Assembly (NCBI GenBank): GCA_030145015.1
Contig: JAQYWI010000004.1
Location: 1 to 64,000, forward strand
Source of the DNA: Desulfobacterales bacterium
Lineage (GTDB): Bacteria; Desulfobacterota; Desulfobacteria; Desulfobacterales; JAHEIW01
DNA: 64,000 bases
Direction of reading: 5' to 3'
A program made the position numbers and the translations under genes. Positions 28,022 to 36,271 of the stretch are shown piece by piece. Within the stretch, counting starts at the first letter, position 1. Every line of letters starts with the position of its first letter. Below the pieces are notes generated by a model. It saw only the letters and a program-made list of their open reading frames with translations, had not been told where the DNA came from and ran no database searches.

Positions 28022-28190
28022 GTGAAAATATAAACGTTGGTCATTTAATAAATTATATTTTGGCTATTTTGTAAACCAAGCAATCTCTTATCCCTAACCC
28101 TCGGGAGCGAACTGTGAGAAGGCCTTGCAAAAGATGCTGATAACTGAGCCTCTGAGGAACTGTGTTTATCCTTGGAGGCTTTTTAATTTT
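28022..28190 (+). ncRNA. Candidate small RNA or terminated leader upstream of the TRAP operon
   Basis: The 583-base gap 27778-28360 has no gene. A candidate promoter at 27988 and a convincing intrinsic terminator at 28147-28190 would define an RNA of about 165-170 nt with no ORF. The stretch CCCTCGGGAGCG and GAGAAGGCCTTGC before the terminator is more GC-rich than its surroundings. It fits no riboswitch class I can recall, and I could not make it match 6S or SRP RNA. It may be a trans-acting sRNA or an attenuated leader for dctP. Confidence 0.3.
28147..28190 (+). terminator. Rho-independent terminator within the TRAP leader
   Basis: AGCCTCTGAGGA (28147-28158) pairs with TCCTTGGAGGCT (28169-28180) through a 12-bp stem with two G-U pairs and a 10-base loop, then TTTTTAATTTT. 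There is no plus-strand gene immediately upstream for it to end, which is why a leader or small RNA is suspected. Confidence 0.7.
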
Positions 28191-28360
28191 AAAGGCTTTG
28201 ATTTTAATTAAGTTTAACCCAAAACGTCAATTGGATTGATCCAGGGATTCATAATTTAAAGTAACTGGGCAAATTGGATGAACAATGTCCCTTTGGCAAC
28301 ACCCATAAATTATATCCAGGATTGTTGCTATTCCATCAACCTTGAAAAGGAGGTGCAGGA

Positions 28361-29479
28361 ATGAAAATTAAGGTTTCGAGTAAATTATGGATCACCGTAG
28401 TCGTTTTGGCAGTTGCTCTAATGCTGTTAATCCAGCCGCAAACGACCCTTGCTCAAGAGAAGTTCAAGCTGAAATTCCAGGCCACCTGGCCGGCGGGGTC
28501 AACTTTGTACGAAAACTTCCTGATGTTTGCCGAACAGGTCAAGAAGATGTCCGGCGGCAGACTCGAGATTGAAACCCTTCCCGCAGGGGCTGTTGTGCCG
28601 GCCTTCGAGGTTCTGGATGCCGTTTCCAGAGGCGTCATTGATGGCGGCCATGCCTGGGCCTCTTACTGGGCCGGGAAGTCCAAAGCAGCCGTTCTGTTTA
28701 CCGGAGGCCCCGGCGGCACATTCGGCATGGATTTCACCGACTATCTGGGGTGGATGTTTGAAGGCGGTGGACTCGAGCTCTATAATGAATTTTATCAGAA
28801 AGAACTGAAACTGAAAGTGGTGCCCTATCCCATCATGTTTGCCGGGCCCCAGTCGCTGGGCTGGTTCAAAAAACCCATCAAGAACTGGGACGACTTTAAG
28901 GGCGTAAAATATCGTGTCGGCGGAATGGCCGGCGAGGTTTTTTCGAAGGCCGGAGCGAGCGTGGTCAACATCCCCGGCGGAGAGATCCTGCCCGCGGGTG
29001 AGCGCGGCGTCATCGATGCGGCGGAGTGGGTTACCCCCGGTGAGGATATGAAGATGGGCTTACATGAAGTCTGGAAAAATTACTACCTGCCCGGGATGCA
29101 CGAAAGCACGACCATCGCAGAGCTGCTTGTCAACCAGGATGTCTGGAACAAGCTTCCGGCGGATCTCCAGGCGATTGTAGAAGCAGCCTGCATCTACACA
29201 TTCGTCCGCTGGCAGGCCAGTTTTAACAAGTACAATTCAGAGGCCCTCAAAACGCTGCGAGAGAAGCACGGCGTCACCATAAGTAAAACCCCCGAGGATA
29301 TTCTGATCACCTTTCTGAAATCCTGGGATAAGATTGCGGCCGAAGAATCCGCCAAAAATCCCTTTTTCAAGAAAACGTTGGAATCCCAGCGGGCGTTCGC
29401 CAGCATCGTCGTCCCCGCGCGCAGTTTTATGTTTCCGCCTTACTCGTTCGCTGCCGAGTACTACTGGGGTAAGCAATAG
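28361..29479 (+). CDS. TRAP transporter substrate-binding protein (DctP family, FcbT1-like)
   Basis: A periplasmic receptor of 372 residues. The signal peptide covers about residues 1-31, with cleavage after TLA in TTLAQEKF. The mature part begins LKFQATWPAGSTLYENF and contains the Arg-bearing binding segment KGVKYRVGGMAGEVF followed by GAAVVNIPGGE-like sequence. The wording places it in the COG4663 group, annotated for mannitol/chloroaromatic or other organic acids and including the 4-chlorobenzoate receptor FcbT1. AAGGAGGTG gives strong translation. Two permeases follow. The nearby CoA ligases and BcrB/C-type enzyme suit uptake of an organic or aromatic acid. Confidence 0.88.
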   Translation: MKIKVSSKLWITVVVLAVALMLLIQPQTTLAQEKFKLKFQATWPAGSTLYENFLMFAEQVKKMSGGRLEIETLPAGAVVPAFEVLDAVSRGVIDGGHAWASYWAGKSKAAVLFTGGPGGTFGMDFTDYLGWMFEGGGLELYNEFYQKELKLKVVPYPIMFAGPQSLGWFKKPIKNWDDFKGVKYRVGGMAGEVFSKAGASVVNIPGGEILPAGERGVIDAAEWVTPGEDMKMGLHEVWKNYYLPGMHESTTIAELLVNQDVWNKLPADLQAIVEAACIYTFVRWQASFNKYNSEALKTLREKHGVTISKTPEDILITFLKSWDKIAAEESAKNPFFKKTLESQRAFASIVVPARSFMFPPYSFAAEYYWGKQ

Positions 29480-29575
29480 AAGCGTCGATCATATAACACC
29501 GGTTCACAAGAGGGGTTAGCCGGGGAGCTGACCCCTCTATTTTAAACTGATTTTGATAGCGCCAGGTGCTCAACA

Positions 29576-30160
29576 ATGGATGAATTGATTGGTGATGCGT
29601 TTGTTCCCAAGAAAGAAGCCGAACTCGAAGGAGAGCCCCCTCCCAAGGCACTCGCAACCATCATACGCTTGATTGACACCTACGTCGGGGAACTGTCGGG
29701 TAGGATATTCATGCTGATGATATTTCCCCTGATCGGCGGACTGACCTACGAGGTCATCGCGCGCTATGTATTCGACGCTCCCACGAAATGGGCCTATGAC
29801 ACATCCTACATGCTTTACGGGAGCCATTTCATGCTGGGGGCGGCTTACTGTCTTTTAAAGGGAGGACACATCCGCACCGATGTTTTTTATGAAAAGTTTT
29901 CCGTCCGCTGGCAGGGGCGCATCGACGCCTTCCTGTACATTTTCTTTTTCTTCCCGGGGATGATCCTGTTTTTATGGTTTGGAAGCATAGAAGCCCTCCA
30001 CTCCTGGGACATTATGGAAGAATCTGTCGTTAGCCCGTGGCGTCCTCCCCTGTATCCGTTCAAAACGGTCATTCCGGTATCCGCTGCGCTGCTCATGATT
30101 CAAGGGATCTCTGAATTGTTAAAAAGCTTGTATGCAGGTATGCGCGGGAGGTGGTTATGA
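29576..30160 (+). CDS. TRAP transporter small permease (DctQ family)
   Basis: The 194-residue small membrane subunit with four transmembrane helices (first near residues 45-65, ending KSLYAG). The conserved pattern WAYDTSYMLYGSHFMLGAAYCL and KGGHIRTDVFYEKF is typical for DctQ, and a polar N-terminal tail of about 35 residues precedes it. It stabilises the large permease and takes part in docking the binding protein. Its stop overlaps the DctM start by four bases. Confidence 0.9.
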   Translation: MDELIGDAFVPKKEAELEGEPPPKALATIIRLIDTYVGELSGRIFMLMIFPLIGGLTYEVIARYVFDAPTKWAYDTSYMLYGSHFMLGAAYCLLKGGHIRTDVFYEKFSVRWQGRIDAFLYIFFFFPGMILFLWFGSIEALHSWDIMEESVVSPWRPPLYPFKTVIPVSAALLMIQGISELLKSLYAGMRGRWL

Positions 30161-31473
30161 GTCCCGAATATCTCGGTCTGGTCCTTTTGGGAGCCCTCCT
30201 AACCGGTATTTTTGTGGGGTTCCCCATCGCTTTTACCCTGATCATCCTGAGCTTTGTTTTCGGCTACATCGGCTTCGGCAAACTCGTCTTTTACCTGATG
30301 TATTTTCAGACCCTCGGGCTGATGAAGGAAGAAACCCTGGCAGCCGTCCCGTTATTTGTCTTTATGGGACACATGCTCGAGCAGGCCGGGCTGATGGAAC
30401 GGCTTTTCAAGGCCTTCCAGTTTATTTTTGCCCGCGTGCGGGGCTCACTTTACCTGGGCGTCCTCTTGACGGCCACCGTGTTTGCCACAGCCACCGGCAT
30501 TATCGGTGCCTCGGTGACGGTCATCGGGCTTTTGGCCGCTCCGGCAATGATGAAGAGCCGCTATAATGTGGCGCTGTCGGCCGGGGTCATCACAGCCGGC
30601 GGATGCCTCGGGATCTTGATCCCGCCCAGCGTTATGTTGGTTATCCTCGGACCGGTACTGGGGGTGTCCGTCGTCCAACTGTTCATGGCGGCGATTGTTC
30701 CGGGCTTGCTCCTCTCCGGTCTTTTTGTCGGGTATACCCTGATCAGATGTTACATCAACCCCAAGCTGGGACCGCGCCTGCCTGAAGATCAGCGGCCGAC
30801 ATCCTACGCCGAGGTTTTGAAGGAATTTTTGTCGGGCATCCTGCCGCTGGGGGTGATTATCTTCGCCTGCCTGGGAAGCATCATCGGCGGTCTGGCGACA
30901 CCCACCGAAGGTGCTGCCATGGCGGCTACCGGGTCGGTGCTTCTGACCGCATGTTACGGTCGCCTGAGCTGGGAAAATCTGAAAGGCGCCGGCCTTAAGA
31001 CCCTGCAGACCTCCAGTATGATCCTGTTTCTGGCGGTCGCCTCCAACATTTATGGATCGGTATTTGCCAGGCTGGGGACAGCCACCCTGATCACCAATAC
31101 CATGCTCTCGCTGGCCGTTTCACCGATGGTCATGGTTGTCATTTTGATGGTGGTAATCTTCATTCTCGGATGGCCCCTGGAATGGCCGGCCATCATCCTG
31201 ATCTTCGTCCCCATCTTCTACCCGGTGGTCGACAAACTGGGATTCAACCTGGTGTGGTTCGCTACGCTGGTGGCGGTCAACTTACAGACGGCGTTCCTCT
31301 CCCCACCGGTGGCAATGGCCGCATACTACCTCAAGGGGGTTGCCCCCGACTGGGAACTGACACAGATCTATCGCGGGATGATGGAGTTTATGATCCTCCA
31401 GTGTATCGGCCTTATGCTCATTCTCTTCTTTCCCCAGCTCGCACTGTGGTTGCCCAGCTTGATTATTAAATAG
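30157..31473 (+). CDS. TRAP transporter large permease (DctM family)
   Basis: The 438-residue transport subunit with about twelve transmembrane segments, using the Na+ gradient. Start at the ATG that overlaps the dctQ stop as ATGA, with GGGAGGTGG upstream; the GTG six bases earlier is less likely. Family marks are VPLFVFMGHMLEQAGLM, the GGCLGILIPPSVMLVI segment (with the PPS hairpin) and GLATPTEGAAMAATG. It completes a DctPQM importer. Confidence 0.92.
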   Translation: MSPEYLGLVLLGALLTGIFVGFPIAFTLIILSFVFGYIGFGKLVFYLMYFQTLGLMKEETLAAVPLFVFMGHMLEQAGLMERLFKAFQFIFARVRGSLYLGVLLTATVFATATGIIGASVTVIGLLAAPAMMKSRYNVALSAGVITAGGCLGILIPPSVMLVILGPVLGVSVVQLFMAAIVPGLLLSGLFVGYTLIRCYINPKLGPRLPEDQRPTSYAEVLKEFLSGILPLGVIIFACLGSIIGGLATPTEGAAMAATGSVLLTACYGRLSWENLKGAGLKTLQTSSMILFLAVASNIYGSVFARLGTATLITNTMLSLAVSPMVMVVILMVVIFILGWPLEWPAIILIFVPIFYPVVDKLGFNLVWFATLVAVNLQTAFLSPPVAMAAYYLKGVAPDWELTQIYRGMMEFMILQCIGLMLILFFPQLALWLPSLIIK

Positions 31474-31529
31474 ACATAGGTTTCTGTTTTAAATTGGTTA
31501 CGGAAAAGCTTAAACCTATAATAAGTGCT

Positions 31530-31780
31530 AACAACAAATGAGCTAAAATTAAAAATGATCTAAAATGCCTAAAATTATGGTCTCGTCATGCTCCATCTTT
31601 TATTACAAATATGATCGTTCGACCCAGTCGTTAGACCCTGAGGCTCTCGAAGGGAAGAATTCCTCAACTTTAGTCATTTTAGCTCATTTTAGGCATTTTA
31701 GGCACTTCTAACGTTAGAGCACCCTTTGAACTTTTTTCCCTGTCCTCCAAGATGAACTTCTAATTTTGAGATAAATTCTA
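31530..31780. repeat. Dispersed element, family B copy 2, overlapping the stop of the SDR gene
   Basis: On the minus strand from 31780 it reads TAGAATTTATCTCAAAATTAG, AGTTCATCTTGGAGG, GGTGCTCTAACGTTAGAAG and TGCCTAAAATGCCTAAAATG, matching the plus-strand copy at 20212. The plus-strand side (about 31530-31575) has related units GAGCTAAAATT, ATGATCTAAAATGCC, so an imperfect inverted structure spans the 304-base gap. The first TAG is the stop codon of the SDR gene. Confidence 0.65.
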
Positions 31781-32635
31781 GTACGTTAGGACCATCCCCC
31801 CATCAAAAAGCAAATCCCCCCCGATAAGGTATCTAGCAAATCGGGAGAACCCGAAAACAAAGAGGTTGCCGACCTCAATCGGCGACATCATCTCCTTGAT
31901 ACGCGATTTGCCCATCATCACATCCGTGACCACTTCTTGCTCGGTGATGCCGCGCTGTTCGGCCTGGGCCGAAATCTGGTTTAATGCCAGGGGTGTTTTG
32001 ACAAATCCGGTGCTGAGGGTAAAAGACCGAATCGCGCCTTCCCCTTCGGCCGAAATGGACTGACTCAATGCTTTTAACCCGAACTTGGTGATGTTATAAA
32101 CCGGCTTGTTTTTGGTACAGATATGGGCATGGACCGACGCCATATTACCGATAACCCCGATCCCGTCGCGGCTTTTTCGCATATGGGGGATGGCCAGTTT
32201 GGAAAGATAAAAAGGGGCTCTGAGCATCAGGCGTTGCATGAGATCGTATTTTTCCATGGGAAAATTGTCCACCGAATCAATATGCTGGACTCCGGCAATG
32301 TTTGCCAGGTATTTGACGGTGCCCAACTTGGCTGCCTCCCGGATGGCCTTTTCGATATCCTCATCCGAGGTTAGATCGGTTTTGATGAAGACCATCCGGC
32401 CCCCGAGTTCATCGGCCATTTTCCGGGTTCGATCGCCCTCTTCCGGGTTAATGTCCAACCCCACCGTCATTAAATTATTGGCAGCCGCAGCAATGGCCGT
32501 GGCCCTCCCAATCCCGGTGCCGGCACCGCTAACCACACAAACATTTTTGCTGTTAAAATTTTCATCCTGAAGAAAAAGAATTTCCTCGCGCGTAATTTTG
32601 GGTTCCTGGGTGTCAACCGGCTTTGTGGTTACCAT
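31778..32635 (-). CDS. Short-chain dehydrogenase/reductase
   Basis: A 285-residue NAD(P)-dependent oxidoreductase of the classical SDR group. An unusual polar N-terminal extension of about 28 residues precedes the Rossmann motif VVSGAGTGIGRATAIA. The NAG motif appears as LANIAGVQHID, and the active site as GNMASVHAH ... YNITK (Ser near 167, Tyr near 180, Lys near 184). It could act on a 3-hydroxyacyl or alicyclic alcohol; 3-hydroxybutyrate dehydrogenase-like enzymes share this shape. GAGGAG lies before the ATG. It is divergent from the MarR gene, the usual layout of a regulator and its target. Confidence 0.85.
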   Translation of the reverse strand: MVTTKPVDTQEPKITREEILFLQDENFNSKNVCVVSGAGTGIGRATAIAAAANNLMTVGLDINPEEGDRTRKMADELGGRMVFIKTDLTSDEDIEKAIREAAKLGTVKYLANIAGVQHIDSVDNFPMEKYDLMQRLMLRAPFYLSKLAIPHMRKSRDGIGVIGNMASVHAHICTKNKPVYNITKFGLKALSQSISAEGEGAIRSFTLSTGFVKTPLALNQISAQAEQRGITEQEVVTDVMMGKSRIKEMMSPIEVGNLFVFGFSRFARYLIGGDLLFDGGMVLTY

Positions 32636-32907
32636 CGTTGTTCTCCTCTAATTTTGAAATGATTCATAATATTTAAAAATCCGTATCATAAGTTACTCAA
32701 TAGATCAAAATCTCAGTTGTTGTTCAATCGATTTGCCCAGGTTTCATCATCATTCCCTGATAGCATTGAAAGTCACAGAGAAAAATAACCCGTCAAATAT
32801 CGCGGCAAGATGCCGCTCCCACTGCTTACAATGCGATGCTGGATCCCTCTAAACGGGAGAATAGCTACAAATTTTCTACTATTTTTGATACAGCTTTTAA
32901 TTAAAAC

Positions 32908-32942
32908 TTGACAAATATTTTGTATACGTATAGTTCGTATAC
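32908..32942 (+). promoter_or_regulatory. marR promoter with overlapping palindromic operator
   Basis: TTGACA at 32908-32913 is followed by an inverted repeat GTATACG (32922-32928), seven bases, CGTATAC (32936-32942), lying across the spacer and -10 position (TAGTTC at 32931 with 17-base spacing). A MarR dimer bound here would block RNA polymerase, so autoregulation is likely and control of the divergent SDR gene, whose start is at 32635, is possible. The rest of the 328-base gap shows no gene. Confidence 0.55.
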
Positions 32943-32963
32943 GTGATAAAATGGTGAATTAAG

Positions 32964-33413
32964 ATGACGCTAAAATCTGTTAAAGAATGCCCGTATTATC
33001 TGATTTCAAGAGTCAGCCTGGCGGTGACTTCCGCCCTAAAAAAAGGTTTTGCCGCCGCCGGGGTGGAAAAGGTCAGGCCCGCTTATTTATGTGTAATGAT
33101 GAGCCTGTGGGAGGAAGATGGTTTAAAAGTGATCGAACTCGGCAAAAAAGCAGGGCTGGAGCCCTCCACCATGACCGGCTTGCTGGATCGCATGGAGCGC
33201 GATGGTCTGGTCAGCCGCACGATGGACCCGAGGGACCGCCGGGTACTGCGGATTTACTTAAATGAAACCGGGCAGAACGTTCGCGACCCGATTCTCAAAG
33301 TGATTGACGACGTTTTGGCCGATGTTTTTGCCGGAATTCCCGAGGAAGATATCTCCCACACTAAAAATTTATTGCGCCATGTACTCGCCAACGCGCATGA
33401 AGGAAGCATGTGA
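32964..33413 (+). CDS. MarR family transcriptional regulator
   Basis: A 149-residue winged-helix repressor. The recognition region VIELGKKAGLEPSTMTGLLDRMERDGLV and the wing DPRDRRVLRIYLNETG are classical MarR. Such proteins respond to phenolic or CoA-thioester ligands; BadR and similar regulators of benzoate degradation belong here. The site between a divergent SDR gene and the dehydratase genes suggests control of this organic-acid pathway. The Shine-Dalgarno is weak. A palindrome lies in its promoter. Confidence 0.88.
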   Translation: MTLKSVKECPYYLISRVSLAVTSALKKGFAAAGVEKVRPAYLCVMMSLWEEDGLKVIELGKKAGLEPSTMTGLLDRMERDGLVSRTMDPRDRRVLRIYLNETGQNVRDPILKVIDDVLADVFAGIPEEDISHTKNLLRHVLANAHEGSM

Positions 33414-33475
33414 AATCCATTTTTTTAGCTTTGGGTCGGATTGAAGCTGCATCCCTATTGGTTAGAGAATTGTAG

Positions 33476-33715
33476 TTGTTCAATTGGTTTTATTCGTTCT
33501 ATTGGTTTTATTGGTTTAGGGAATTGAAGAGTCGGGAGGTTTTCCCGTCATAGCCACAGTGATTGCGCCGTGATGTCATTGCGAGGAAGTGAAGCGACCG
33601 ATGCAACCCATGTAAGGTATCGCCTCGAGCAAATCCATGGGACCTCTGTTTTTTTATAACCAATGAAACAAATTCAACGAATTAAACCAATTAAACATTC
33701 TAACTTAAACTGTGG
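33476..33715. repeat. Dispersed low-complexity inverted repeat, family C copy 2
   Basis: TTCAATTGGTTTTATTCGTT and ATTGGTTTTATTGGTTT on the left face AATTCAACGAATTAAACCAATTAAAC on the right. Between them lies CATTGCGAGGAAGTGAAGCGACC, which resembles the CATTGCGAGGAGCGAAGCGA repeat seen in many bacterial genomes. No coding capacity in the 334-base gap. Confidence 0.55.
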
Positions 33716-33747
33716 ATAGATAGACACGGTGAGGACCCGAAACAGAC

Positions 33748-34803
33748 ATGTCTAGAAGAAATGAAAAAATTGGTTATGCCTGCGCTTATGCCCCGCTGGT
33801 CTTGATCGATGCGGCCGGATACTCACCGTATCGCATCCTGCCGATGAGTGCGTGCCCGGACCAGGCCGGGCAACTGCTGCACGACAATCTTTGCCCGCAT
33901 GTCAAACGTATTCTGGATCGCGCCATCGGCAAGGATCTTCCTGATCTTGCGGGTGTCGTTTTTATAAACAGCTGCGATGCCATGCGCAGGGTGTGCGATG
34001 CCTGGCGGCACGTGCGCCCGGATGAGAATATCATCTTGCTGGACCTGCCGGCCGTCTGCGATGATGCTGCAGTTGCTTTTTTTGCCAAAGAGCTTGCCCG
34101 CCTTATGGAAGCGCTTTCAGAATGGAGCGGACGCACCATCTCAAATAGTGATGTTCAAGCCGGTATCGAGCGGTACAACAACCTGTCCGACATTTTTGCC
34201 CGGCTGCGCAAACAGCTCCGCCAGGGCAAGCTAGCGGGTGGCAGCACCGCGATGCAAACACTTTACAATGCAGCCATGACGGCGTCGTTCGAAAAAAGCG
34301 TGGCACGCTTACAGCAGGCGCTGGCCGAACCGGAATCGAAGGAATCAGAAAGCGACGGAATTCCCGTATTTCTTTTTGGCAATGTCCTGGCAGATCCCGA
34401 GGCATTTTCGTTGTTCGAATCCTGCGGCGCCCGTATTATCGAAGATGATCTTTGCACAGGTTCAAGATTATTCACTCCGCTAGAAATTGACGGAAACAAA
34501 GATCTGGTTCTTCAAATTTCCCGGAGCCTCATGACCCGCCCCCCCTGTGCGCGGACATTTGATCCTGCCCAGCCGCTGAAGATGGCCGACGACATCCTGA
34601 CACGCGCTCAGGCTTCCGGCGCCAGAGGTGTTATCGGACAGACGCTCAAGTTTTGCGACCCGTACCTGGATCGTCTGCCGATGGTGCGCGAAACATTGCG
34701 CCAGGCCGGCATTCCATTATTGCTGCTCGAAGGGGACTGCAGCCTACGCTCAATCGAACAGCAACGGACCCGAATTGAAGCCTTTATTGAAATGCTGGTT
34801 TAA
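33748..34803 (+). CDS. 2-hydroxyacyl-CoA dehydratase / benzoyl-CoA reductase subunit (HgdB/BcrC-like)
   Basis: A 351-residue Fe-S subunit. Conserved Cys residues that would hold the [4Fe-4S] cluster are in VFINSCDAMRR (about residue 76) and LKFCDPYLDR (about 308), with a further Cys in LLEGDCSLRS, which is followed by the C-terminal family mark RTRIEAFIEML. Family members remove water from (R)-2-hydroxyacyl-CoA or reduce the aromatic ring of benzoyl-CoA, after ATP-driven electron injection by an activator ATPase. That activator (HgdC/BcrA/D type) is not in the window. A second family member follows after 41 bases. Confidence 0.85.
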   Translation: MSRRNEKIGYACAYAPLVLIDAAGYSPYRILPMSACPDQAGQLLHDNLCPHVKRILDRAIGKDLPDLAGVVFINSCDAMRRVCDAWRHVRPDENIILLDLPAVCDDAAVAFFAKELARLMEALSEWSGRTISNSDVQAGIERYNNLSDIFARLRKQLRQGKLAGGSTAMQTLYNAAMTASFEKSVARLQQALAEPESKESESDGIPVFLFGNVLADPEAFSLFESCGARIIEDDLCTGSRLFTPLEIDGNKDLVLQISRSLMTRPPCARTFDPAQPLKMADDILTRAQASGARGVIGQTLKFCDPYLDRLPMVRETLRQAGIPLLLLEGDCSLRSIEQQRTRIEAFIEMLV

Positions 34804-34844
34804 TTGATTCCATTTAAAATAAATTAACAAAAAGGGTGTGCCAA

Positions 34845-36077
34845 ATGATGTACGAATACTTTAAAGACATGGCATCCGGAATTGAAGCCAAGATTTTGCA
34901 AGAGCCGGAGCTGCCAAATCCCAGGAAAAAATATGCCCTGGAGGTTGCCAGGCTCAGCGGGCGCTTATACTCCGGTAAGGATCAGGTTGCATGGTGCGGC
35001 CTGGCCGTCCCTTTCGATCTGCTCAATGCCATGGGCGTCACCTCCTGTTTTGTCGAGTTTGTGGGCGCCGCGCTGGCATCAATCGGCATGGCCGACCCCT
35101 TCCTTGAAGAGGCCGAACAGGCCGGCTTTGTCGGCGATACCTGCGGCTTTCACCGCTCGGTAATCGGGGCCGCCAGAAAAGGAATTATGCCTGAGCCGGA
35201 TTTTATCATCGCCAGCACCTGTCCCTGCTCCGGCGGTATAGCGGTACTGGAAAACCTGGCGCACATGTTTAAAAAAGACCTTTTCGTTTTAAATGTGCCC
35301 CAGGAACAATCCGAACAAAACGTACAGTATCTGGCTGAGCAGATAAAAGATATGATTGATTTTATTTCCCGGCATACGGGCGAACCGCTCGATGAGAACA
35401 AATTACACCAGGCTGTCGCAAAAACAAATAAAGCCCGGGAAATCATGCAAGACATGTATCGACTCGCCCAAAAAGTGCCTTCGCCGACGGACGGCCGCCT
35501 TCTCATTAATTTCGGCATCGTCATGCTGTTATTTCTGGGTACGGATTCGGCCATTGAAATTGCCCAGGCCTACAAAGACGAATTCAACGCCAGGATCGAT
35601 AATGGGATCCAGGGTGTACCCGATGAAAAGCTGCGGCTGTTGTGGATCCAAAACCGCATTCAGTTTAAGAACCCGCTGGTCGAACTGCTGGAAAAAGAGT
35701 ATCAGGCCAACATTGTTTCCGATGAATTGAACGACATCTACTGGGATGCCATTGATCCGCAAGACCCTTTTATCGGGATGGCGCGCCGGGCCATTGCAAA
35801 ACCGTTAAACGTCAACATGCAAAGCCGAATCCATCACCTCCAAAAACTGGCCCGGGACTATAAACTGGACGGTGCCATCAATCCCTGCCACTGGGGCTGC
35901 CGCCAGGGAACGGGCGCCAGGGGGCTGATCAGTGACGGACTCAAGCAAATCAATGTGCCGGTGCTGAATCTTGAAGTGGATTGTATGGACACCCGGAATT
36001 TTGCCGAAGGACAGCTGCGAACCCGCATCGAAGCCTTCGTGGAAATGCTTGAAAGCCGGCCGCGCCCGGTATGGTAA
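34845..36077 (+). CDS. 2-hydroxyacyl-CoA dehydratase / benzoyl-CoA reductase subunit (HgdA/BcrB-like)
   Basis: The partner subunit, 410 residues from the ATG at 34845 (an in-frame GTG lies nine bases upstream). Family wording: WCGLAVPFDLLNAMGVTSCFVEF, Cys residues in GDTCGFHRSV, ASTCPCSGG and NPCHWGCRQGTG, and the C-terminal LNLEVDCMDTRNFAEGQLRTRIEAFVEML. Together with the preceding subunit it should form an alpha-beta heterodimer with one or two [4Fe-4S] clusters. The stop codon lies directly against a decayed gene on the other strand, a sign of a deletion junction. Confidence 0.85.
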   Translation: MMYEYFKDMASGIEAKILQEPELPNPRKKYALEVARLSGRLYSGKDQVAWCGLAVPFDLLNAMGVTSCFVEFVGAALASIGMADPFLEEAEQAGFVGDTCGFHRSVIGAARKGIMPEPDFIIASTCPCSGGIAVLENLAHMFKKDLFVLNVPQEQSEQNVQYLAEQIKDMIDFISRHTGEPLDENKLHQAVAKTNKAREIMQDMYRLAQKVPSPTDGRLLINFGIVMLLFLGTDSAIEIAQAYKDEFNARIDNGIQGVPDEKLRLLWIQNRIQFKNPLVELLEKEYQANIVSDELNDIYWDAIDPQDPFIGMARRAIAKPLNVNMQSRIHHLQKLARDYKLDGAINPCHWGCRQGTGARGLISDGLKQINVPVLNLEVDCMDTRNFAEGQLRTRIEAFVEMLESRPRPVW

Positions 36078-36271
36078 GAAATGAGATTCGCCTTTAAGGC
36101 GTAAGCGGCCAGAAATGTCAGCGCCACCAGGCCCAGCATCACCGACTGGGGTCCAAGGGGGCCGACAACGCTGACAACGCCTTCAGCAATCAGCCTGGCA
36201 GTCCCGGTTTGATCCAGCGCCGTGCCCAGAGGGAGCATTCCGGCAATCCGGAACACCGCCTTCCATTCAAT
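36077..36271 (-). pseudogene. Fragment of an SLC13-type anion permease
   Basis: About 65 codons on the minus strand read IEWKAVFRIAGMLPLGTAL, DQTGTARLIAEGVV, GPQSVMLGLVALTFLAA. This is the conserved part of Na+/dicarboxylate-sulfate (SLC13/DASS) permeases where a IDW.vll.iaGmlplG pattern recurs. Everything before and after is missing: one side abuts the stop of the dehydratase gene, the other runs into the MscS-like remnant. It is a gene relic. Confidence 0.65.

Noticed and set aside
28080..28190. 6S RNA, SRP RNA or a known riboswitch in the TRAP leader
   Set aside because: I could not build the long closed stem with central bubble of 6S RNA, the SRP tetraloop motif, or any riboswitch core; it is listed only as an unassigned candidate.
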